From NCBI GenBank assembly GCA_038326995.1, contig JBBQKP010000207.1:1-5999 (forward strand): 5,999 nt of DNA. The letters run 5' to 3'. Numbering within the stretch: the stretch's first letter is position 1; the number at the start of each line of letters is the position of its first letter. Of the stretch, positions 1 through 4,237 are shown one piece after another. This stretch comes from JBBQKP01 sp038326995 (GTDB lineage Bacteria > Planctomycetota > Phycisphaerae > Tepidisphaerales > Tepidisphaeraceae). Under the pieces are notes generated by a model. It had not been told where the DNA came from. It saw nothing but the letters and a program-made list of their open reading frames with translations, and did not search any database. A program made the translations under genes and the position numbers.

Positions 1-1006
1 CGCGTTGACGCGCCTGATGCAACAGCTCGCCCGGCATACCATCACACGCCCACGCGATGACGAGCTCGTGTTTCGGATCGGCAAACCCGCAGCTTGATTG
101 GTTGCCGCTATGGCCGAAAGTATCGCGCGAGGCGTTTGCGCCAAAGCCGTACTGGTGCTCGCCCGCGTATTCTTTGCTGTCGATCATGACGCCCAGGCCC
201 CAGTCGAGAACCTGGCCGAACGTTGCGTCGTGCATGCCGACGCGATTGCGCGTCGTCATCTGTAGCGCGATCTCCTGCGGCAATAAGTCGTCTTTACCAA
301 CTCGGCAATTCAACAGCCTTTCATAGAATCGGCCCAGTTCGCGAATCGGCCCACGCGCGTTCGCACCGGGACGAGATACGACAATCGCATCGTCGGAATT
401 ACCCGAAAACGGCGTTCGATTACTCGCGTCCGTCACCTTCATTTCCACCAGTCGGCCGCGAACAATCTCGAGCTCGCTTGTGCTCATGCCGATGAAAATT
501 TCGTCGCTGATCTCTTCAAGCACGAATCGATCAATAGGCCTGCCGTCCAGAATGCGAACCAGCTCGCCCAGCACGAACCAGCTGCTGCCGACGTGATAGC
601 CCGCCTTCTCGCCCGCGACCCAGCCTGCCTCTTGCTTGAGTGCAAACACGCGATCGATGATCGCGCCGAACGGGCCGGGTGTGAAGTTATTGAGCGGCCC
701 GCGAAATCCAGCCGTGTGCGTGAGGATGTGACGCAGCGTGATCGCGTCTTTGCCATTGCTAGCGAACGGCGGAATCACATCGCAAATGCGGGTGTCGAGT
801 GTGATCAATTTCCGCGCAACCAGCATCAGCACCGCCGCCGCCGCGACGGGCTTTCCGCCGCTCATCCACAGCATGAGATGGTTGGTGGAGATCGGGCCGA
901 ACGCTTCGTCCGCGACCAAATCTCCGCCGACCGACACATACAACTGCGCGGCAGAGTGCAGGCCTTCATCGATGCCTCGCAGAATGATGTCGCGTGTGCG
1001 GTGCAT
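1..1006 (-). CDS. Serine hydrolase, beta-lactamase class C / penicillin-binding-protein-like family (partial, C-terminus beyond left edge)
   Basis: An uninterrupted frame of 335 codons runs leftwards off the window, so the C-terminus is missing. The protein shows the serine beta-lactamase/DD-peptidase fold signature. The nucleophile motif S-x-x-K is S49-G-G-K52 within MLWMSGGKPV. The conserved LRHILTHTAGF block is at residues 91-101. The second motif is Y137-H-V with SSWFVLGELV following, and the third (KTG-like) motif is H299-S-G. Family members are esterases, amidases or peptidases acting through an acyl-serine intermediate, and the substrate cannot be read here. No signal peptide is visible, so a cytoplasmic protein is likely. 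The ATG at 1006 is chosen because AGGTGG lies 8 nt upstream and the conserved N-terminal GIDEGLHSAAQLYVS block follows at once. A GTG at 1018 is an alternative. It begins 20 bp after the dehydrogenase/reductase fusion stop, so co-transcription is likely. Family assignment is firm, but a true beta-lactamase role is not supported. Confidence 0.88.
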   Translation of the reverse strand, partial: MHRTRDIILRGIDEGLHSAAQLYVSVGGDLVADEAFGPISTNHLMLWMSGGKPVAAAAVLMLVARKLITLDTRICDVIPPFASNGKDAITLRHILTHTAGFRGPLNNFTPGPFGAIIDRVFALKQEAGWVAGEKAGYHVGSSWFVLGELVRILDGRPIDRFVLEEISDEIFIGMSTSELEIVRGRLVEMKVTDASNRTPFSGNSDDAIVVSRPGANARGPIRELGRFYERLLNCRVGKDDLLPQEIALQMTTRNRVGMHDATFGQVLDWGLGVMIDSKEYAGEHQYGFGANASRDTFGHSGNQSSCGFADPKHELVIAWACDGMPGELLHQARQR

Positions 1007-1014
1007 GCGATCTG

Positions 1015-1020
1015 CCACCT
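1015..1020 (-). promoter_or_regulatory. Ribosome binding site of the serine hydrolase
   Basis: AGGTGG on the minus strand sits 8 nt before the ATG at 1006 and decides that start over the GTG at 1018, which overlaps it. It lies in the 20-bp gap after the upstream stop codon. Confidence 0.6.
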
Positions 1021-1026
1021 GTGTTT

Positions 1027-3033
1027 TTATTCCAGGTTGAGGTACCGCAACTCTTCGCTTGAAAGCGTCAGCGTCGCACCGGGCAGGCTCGTGCGCAGCT
1101 CGTCGAGCTTTCGCGGGCCAATCAGTGCGAACGATGGGAACGGCTGACACAGCACGTACGCCAAGGCGATATTGATGGGCGAGACGTTGTGCTTGGCGGC
1201 GAGTTCCTTCGCGCGTTCGAGGCGCTGGAAGTTGTCATCGGAGTACCAGCACCGCGTGAGCTCTTCGTCTTCACGCTTGTCAGGCGCGGCCCGTCCCGGC
1301 AAGAAAAATCCGCGCGCCTGGCTGCTCCAGCTCAGGCTCACCAATTGCGTGCGTGTGAGAAACGCCATGCTGGTCGGGTCGGATGATGCGACACACCCGT
1401 CCCACACGGGCGAGACCATGCGAGCGAGGCTAAAGTTATTGTTTAGGATCGAAAAACCCTGCTTGTTGTTTTTCGATGCGTACTCGTTTGCCTGTGCGAT
1501 GCGGTCGATGGACCAGTTACTTCCGCCGAAGGTTCGAATCAGTCCCGCGCGGACCTGCTCGTTTAGCACGTCGACGAACTCGCCGACTGGGACGTCGAGA
1601 TTATCGCGGTGCATGATGTAGATGTCTGCGTGGGCAATGCCCAGGCGATGTTCGACGCTTTCGCGAAGTTGCCGCTTGAGATCGAACGGCGTGCAGTAAG
1701 GCGTGTGGCTGCCTTTGACGACGACGTTGATCTGTTCTCGCACGTTTCGAAGCCTGATCCACTGGCCCAGCAGGCGCTCCTGATGACCGCCGCCGTAGAC
1801 GAAAGCGGTGTCGAACGTGTTACCGCCGTACTCGAAGAACAGATCAAACACCGCAGCGGCGTGGGAGAAACTTCCCTGGTTGTCGCACCCCATGATGAGG
1901 CGTGAGACCGGCTTTTCGAGATGGGGAATTTTACCCATCGGAATCGCGCCGCGTGAGGCGAATGCAAGCGGCGTTCCGCCCACCGTGTTGGCGGAGAAGT
2001 GTTCGGGATTTTCCTGTTTGTACGTAAGCCCCGCGCTGCTTCGCCATCGGTCGAGCGTTTCCATCGCGGCAAGAGTGTCGGCAAGCGAAACGGCCGGGTG
2101 CGGCGCTTCGCCATTGCGAACCAGCAGTGCGAACGCGTCGACTTCGTAAGCGAAGCTGGTCTTGTCCGCATCGACTCGAATCTCTTCAGGGCTTTGGCCG
2201 CTCACTTTCATTATGATGAGGCCTTGGTCAGGAAGTTCGCGATTGGCGACGAACCAGTTTGGCACGGTGATCGAGCCATTCGTGCCGAAGAGCCGAAGCG
2301 TGTTGTCGCGACTAAGTGTGACGCCGGTGGAAAGTTGAGCGATCACGCCGCTTGAATAGCGTGCAACAGCGCTGGCGATATGGTCAACGCCGGTCGGGCC
2401 GAGCAGCGCCGTCGCCTTGAGATCAACGGGAACATCGAACGGCTTACCCGCGGCCGCGCCTGCGAGAAGATTCGCGATCGATACGCAGTAGCAGCCGACG
2501 TCGAGAATTCCCCCGCCCGCAAGGTCGTTGCTAAAGAGCCGAGAGTCGGCATTGAAGCCCGCGCGAAAACTAAAGGGCGCATCGATGAGCTGCAGATCAC
2601 CGATGGCCTTGTCTCGAACCAGTTCGTAGAGGCGTTTGGTTTGCGGATGGCATCGGTACATGAAGGCTTCCATGAGCTTCACCCCCGCCGCCGACGCCGC
2701 CTCGATCATGCCCTGCGCCTGCCATTGATTGAGCGCGAGCGGCTTCTCGCACAGCACATTCTTGCCCGCACGGATCGCCTTGATCGACCACTCGGCATGC
2801 GAGGGGTGCGGCGTGGCGACATACACGCTACTCACCTGCTCGTCGGCCAGCAGTGCTTCATAGCTTCCGTACGTGCGGGTCACGCCCCACTTCAGTCCGA
2901 ACTCCCGCGCTTTGCCCGCGTCGCGACTTGCGACAGCGGTGAGTTCGCCCGTATCAGACGCGCCCAGTGCGCGAGCAAATGCGCCCGCGATTGCGCCCGT
3001 GCTGATGATGCCCCATTTTATTTTAGCCGACAT
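1027..3033 (-). CDS. Fusion protein: Gfo/Idh/MocA-family NAD(P)-dependent dehydrogenase + aldo/keto reductase
   Basis: This is a 668-residue protein with two complete oxidoreductase halves. Residues 1-330 are Gfo/Idh/MocA. A Rossmann nucleotide-binding loop GIISTGAIAGAF lies at 8-19, and the signature C95-EKPLAL contains the presumed catalytic Lys97. The C-terminal sheet domain follows, with GGGILDVGCY at 173-182. After a linker (about 335-365), residues 366-668 form an aldo/keto reductase barrel with an intact catalytic tetrad: D408 and Y413 (NTFDTAFVYGGG), K440 (VVVKG) and H475 (IYIMHRD). A GLIRTFGGSNW block is at 498-507 and a C-terminal cofactor-binding IGPRKLDEL at 638-646. Both families usually act on sugars, inositols or related carbonyl/hydroxyl compounds. 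The real substrate is unknown. The ATG at 3033 is preferred because GGGAG lies 6 nt upstream and the Rossmann strand begins there. The frame is open up to an ATG at 3189, but those 52 codons look non-coding. It is followed after 20 bp by the serine hydrolase. Confidence 0.93.
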   Translation of the reverse strand: MSAKIKWGIISTGAIAGAFARALGASDTGELTAVASRDAGKAREFGLKWGVTRTYGSYEALLADEQVSSVYVATPHPSHAEWSIKAIRAGKNVLCEKPLALNQWQAQGMIEAASAAGVKLMEAFMYRCHPQTKRLYELVRDKAIGDLQLIDAPFSFRAGFNADSRLFSNDLAGGGILDVGCYCVSIANLLAGAAAGKPFDVPVDLKATALLGPTGVDHIASAVARYSSGVIAQLSTGVTLSRDNTLRLFGTNGSITVPNWFVANRELPDQGLIIMKVSGQSPEEIRVDADKTSFAYEVDAFALLVRNGEAPHPAVSLADTLAAMETLDRWRSSAGLTYKQENPEHFSANTVGGTPLAFASRGAIPMGKIPHLEKPVSRLIMGCDNQGSFSHAAAVFDLFFEYGGNTFDTAFVYGGGHQERLLGQWIRLRNVREQINVVVKGSHTPYCTPFDLKRQLRESVEHRLGIAHADIYIMHRDNLDVPVGEFVDVLNEQVRAGLIRTFGGSNWSIDRIAQANEYASKNNKQGFSILNNNFSLARMVSPVWDGCVASSDPTSMAFLTRTQLVSLSWSSQARGFFLPGRAAPDKREDEELTRCWYSDDNFQRLERAKELAAKHNVSPINIALAYVLCQPFPSFALIGPRKLDELRTSLPGATLTLSSEELRYLNLE

Positions 3034-3039
3034 GATGAT

Positions 3040-3044
3040 CTCCC
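3040..3044 (-). promoter_or_regulatory. Ribosome binding site of the dehydrogenase/reductase fusion
   Basis: GGGAG on the minus strand lies 6 nt before the ATG at 3033. It supports this start rather than the ATG at 3189 of the same open frame. Confidence 0.6.
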
Positions 3045-3051
3045 GATCTTT

Positions 3052-3079
3052 AGAATAGCAACCGATGAATTTCTGTTGA
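3052..3079 (-). promoter_or_regulatory. Candidate promoter of the fusion gene
   Basis: On the minus strand, TCAACA (3079-3074, 4 of 6 matches to the -35 consensus) is separated by 16 bp from TATTCT (3057-3052, 4 of 6 to the -10 consensus). The -10 is preceded by TG one base away, an extended -10. Transcription would start near 3045, giving a leader of about 12 nt that just includes the ribosome binding site. This fits the ATG at 3033. The matches are imperfect and the call assumes sigma-70-like consensus applies in this organism. Confidence 0.33.
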
Positions 3080-3087
3080 TGACGTGA

Positions 3088-3106
3088 GCCTGAGCGTAAG
3101 CCTGAG
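3088..3106. repeat. Direct repeat GCCTGAG, two copies 12 bp apart
   Basis: GCCTGAG occurs at 3088-3094 and 3100-3106. The pair lies just upstream (minus-strand sense) of the candidate -35 at 3079-3074 of the fusion gene, at about -43 to -61 from the predicted start. That is a position typical of activator sites. It could equally be a chance short repeat. Confidence 0.35.
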
Positions 3107-3143
3107 AAAGCTATCTGACGCATCGAAGCATGCAAGTCACTGT

Positions 3144-3172
3144 GAGTGCGTGGCGAGTGCGTGGTGAGTGCG
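3144..3172. repeat. Tandem repeat of GAGTGCG, three copies at 11-bp period
   Basis: GAGTGCG is present at 3144-3150, 3155-3161 and 3166-3172. The first two units extend to GAGTGCGTGG(C/T). The 11-bp period places the copies on one face of the helix. The repeat lies in the gap between the DinB-like gene and the fusion gene, about 100-127 bp upstream of the predicted fusion transcription start. The repeat itself is seen directly; any regulatory role is inference. Confidence 0.6.
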
Positions 3173-3208
3173 CACGACTGAGCTCGCATCTGATTCGCGC
3201 GTCTGGCC

Positions 3209-3682
3209 TCAAACCATCTGACGCTTTTTCTCGATGAATGGGAGGTGATGCTTCAAGTGTTTCACGTATTTTTCCATCACACTCTGAACGGTGATCAACC
3301 CCGCGTGCGTGTGCACGCCCACACGGGCAAAATCGACCTGCGGACGTGTCTTGAAAATATGCGTCATGATCTCCCGGTTGAGTCGAAACAAGCTGAGCAT
3401 GGTGACGAGTGGCAGCCCTTCATAGAGCCTGCCGGCGATCGCGGCGTCCTCGTCCACGTTCACCAGCAATGGGGTATTTTCCGAAATCATCCGCGTCATT
3501 CTGTCGCACGCTACGGCGTCCATGTGCACCGTATGCGCCACGATCTGACGGATCGACCACGTCCCCGCCACGGGCAAGGCATCCAACTGCGAGTCCGTCA
3601 GCCCTATGGTCGAACTTTCCAATAATGACGGGCCTTGCGAGTATTCTTCAATGAGGTCTGCGATGGAAACGGTGTTGGACAT
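3209..3682 (-). CDS. DinB/YfiT-like family protein (putative metal-dependent enzyme)
   Basis: This is a complete 157-residue protein, the normal size for the DinB/YfiT four-helix-bundle superfamily. The diagnostic first motif is TWSIRQIVAHTVHMD at 41-55, with candidate metal ligand H50. The C-terminal helix has H142-LKHHLPFI, giving H142 and H146 as the other two ligands by analogy with Bacillus YfiT. Superfamily members include thiol S-transferases (bacillithiol or mycothiol) and uncharacterised hydrolases, so the reaction is not predictable. It is soluble, with no signal peptide or membrane segment. GGAG lies 5 nt before the ATG at 3682 and fixes the start. The next gene in the same direction begins 175 bp downstream, across a region with its own promoter candidate, so co-transcription is uncertain. 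No convincing promoter for this gene was found in the divergent intergenic region. Confidence 0.85.
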   Translation of the reverse strand: MSNTVSIADLIEEYSQGPSLLESSTIGLTDSQLDALPVAGTWSIRQIVAHTVHMDAVACDRMTRMISENTPLLVNVDEDAAIAGRLYEGLPLVTMLSLFRLNREIMTHIFKTRPQVDFARVGVHTHAGLITVQSVMEKYVKHLKHHLPFIEKKRQMV

Positions 3683-3784
3683 GCGCGCTCCGGGTAAGTA
3701 AGTCGGTGGTGTTGTGTGTGTCGATCAAACCAAATAGTAATGAACGGCTCGGTTTACCGCGAGGGCCTGCACTGAACTTACAGA

Positions 3785-3813
3785 CAAAACGTTCGTTACA
3801 TCACGTCGTTTTG
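3785..3813. promoter_or_regulatory. Candidate operator: 7-bp perfect inverted repeat over the feoA promoter
   Basis: CAAAACG (3785-3791) and CGTTTTG (3807-3813) form a perfect inverted repeat with a 15-bp gap and arm centres 22 bp apart, about two helical turns. It overlaps the -35 box and most of the spacer of the candidate feoA promoter, where a repressor would act. A second, shorter dyad, CATCA (3799-3803) and TGATG (3812-3816), is nested at its right side. It does not resemble the Fur 19-bp or the DtxR/IdeR consensus. A 7-bp dyad can occur by chance in a region this size. Confidence 0.3.
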
Positions 3814-3823
3814 ATGCTATCGT
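3795..3823 (+). promoter_or_regulatory. Candidate feoAB promoter
   Basis: GTTACA (3795-3800, 4 of 6 to the -35 consensus), a 17-bp spacer, and TATCGT (3818-3823, 4 of 6 to the -10 consensus) with TG at 3815-3816 making an extended -10. The expected transcription start is near 3830, the first base of the feoA ATG. That would give a leaderless mRNA and explains why no Shine-Dalgarno sequence precedes feoA. Confidence 0.45.
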
Positions 3824-3829
3824 TTCGAC

Positions 3830-3997
3830 ATGGATTCATCGTCCGACCGTTTTCGCACTTCTGAAAAACCCGAGAAAAGCGATTTTCACGGCACAGATGA
3901 GGCAGGTATTCTTGCTGCATCCGGCCATAGTCATAGCAGTGCGGCCTGCCCGGAGTGTGTGCACGGACCCTGTCAGTTGGAAGAGAACAAGTGCTGT
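3830..3997 (+). other. Region encoding the Cys/His-rich N-terminal extension of FeoA
   Basis: Codons 1-56 of feoA precede the recognisable FeoA domain. The first 30 residues are polar and charged (Ser, Glu, Lys, Asp), probably disordered. They are followed by the GHSHSS stretch and cysteines spaced C-x2-C-x4-C-x6-C-C. This differs in composition from the domain itself. Confidence 0.7.
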
Positions 3998-4228
3998 TCA
4001 CTCGCCTCGCTTTGCATGGGCGAACAGGGACAGGTCGTCGAAATTACGGGCGACGCCTCCACACGACGCCGTCTGCTTGAAATGGGTCTGACGCGCGGGT
4101 CGATCGTGCATGCCGTGCGAAAAGCGCCGCTGGGCGATCCGGTGCAATATCACCTTCGCGGGTATGCGCTGTCACTGCGAAGAGAGCTTGCCCGACTTGT
4201 TCAGGTCGTGCCCGTTTTGCAGAGCTAG
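3830..4228 (+). CDS. feoA: FeoA ferrous-iron transport accessory protein with Cys-rich N-terminal extension
   Basis: This is a 132-residue protein. Residues 57-130 are a FeoA SH3-like domain: SLASLCMGEQGQVVEI, then RRRLLEMGLTRGSIV at 79-93, and YALSLRRELARLVQV at 112-126. FeoA is a small cytosolic partner of FeoB in bacterial Fe(II) uptake. Usual FeoA proteins are about 75-90 residues, so the first 56 residues are extra. They hold H33 and H35 and the cysteines C40, C43, C48, C55 and C56, with C62 just inside the domain (CPECVHGPC at 40-48). This could bind iron, zinc or an Fe-S cluster, or sense redox. No Shine-Dalgarno sequence is seen before 3830, and an extended -10 ends 6 bp upstream, suggesting a leaderless start. 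A domain-only product from the ATG at 4016 is less likely because it would cut into the FeoA domain. The stop lies 9 bp before feoB, so they form one operon. Confidence 0.9.
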   Translation: MDSSSDRFRTSEKPEKSDFHGTDEAGILAASGHSHSSAACPECVHGPCQLEENKCCSLASLCMGEQGQVVEITGDASTRRRLLEMGLTRGSIVHAVRKAPLGDPVQYHLRGYALSLRRELARLVQVVPVLQS

Positions 4229-4237
4229 AATCACCAC

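Noticed and set aside
1016..1018. GTG at 1018 as start of the serine hydrolase
   Set aside because: The ATG at 1006 has AGGTGG at proper distance, and this GTG lies inside that ribosome binding site. It remains only a weak alternative.
593..1147. A 184-codon open frame on the plus strand opposite the serine hydrolase and the end of the fusion gene
   Set aside because: It spans two convincing minus-strand genes and has no recognisable motif.
2380..3087. A 235-codon open frame on the plus strand opposite the fusion gene
   Set aside because: Arg-rich, without domain signature, and fully opposite the conserved Gfo/Idh/MocA half. It is an antisense shadow.
3034..3189. N-terminal extension of the fusion protein from an ATG at 3189
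   Set aside because: The 52 extra residues precede the usual start of the Rossmann domain, cover the tandem DNA repeats and the promoter candidate, and the ATG at 3033 has a good ribosome binding site.
3750..3759. Palindrome CGGTTTACCG in the divergent region as an operator or terminator
   Set aside because: The arms are only 4 bp around a 2-base centre, too short to distinguish from chance, and no T-tract follows.
3683..3829. Fur box or DtxR/IdeR box in the divergent intergenic region
   Set aside because: No stretch resembles either consensus on reading both strands. Only the separate inverted repeat at 3785-3813 was kept.
4016..4018. Internal ATG of feoA as true start, giving a short FeoA
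   Set aside because: It would remove the first strand of the FeoA domain (SLASLC) and has no ribosome binding site. The longer start has a promoter positioned for it.
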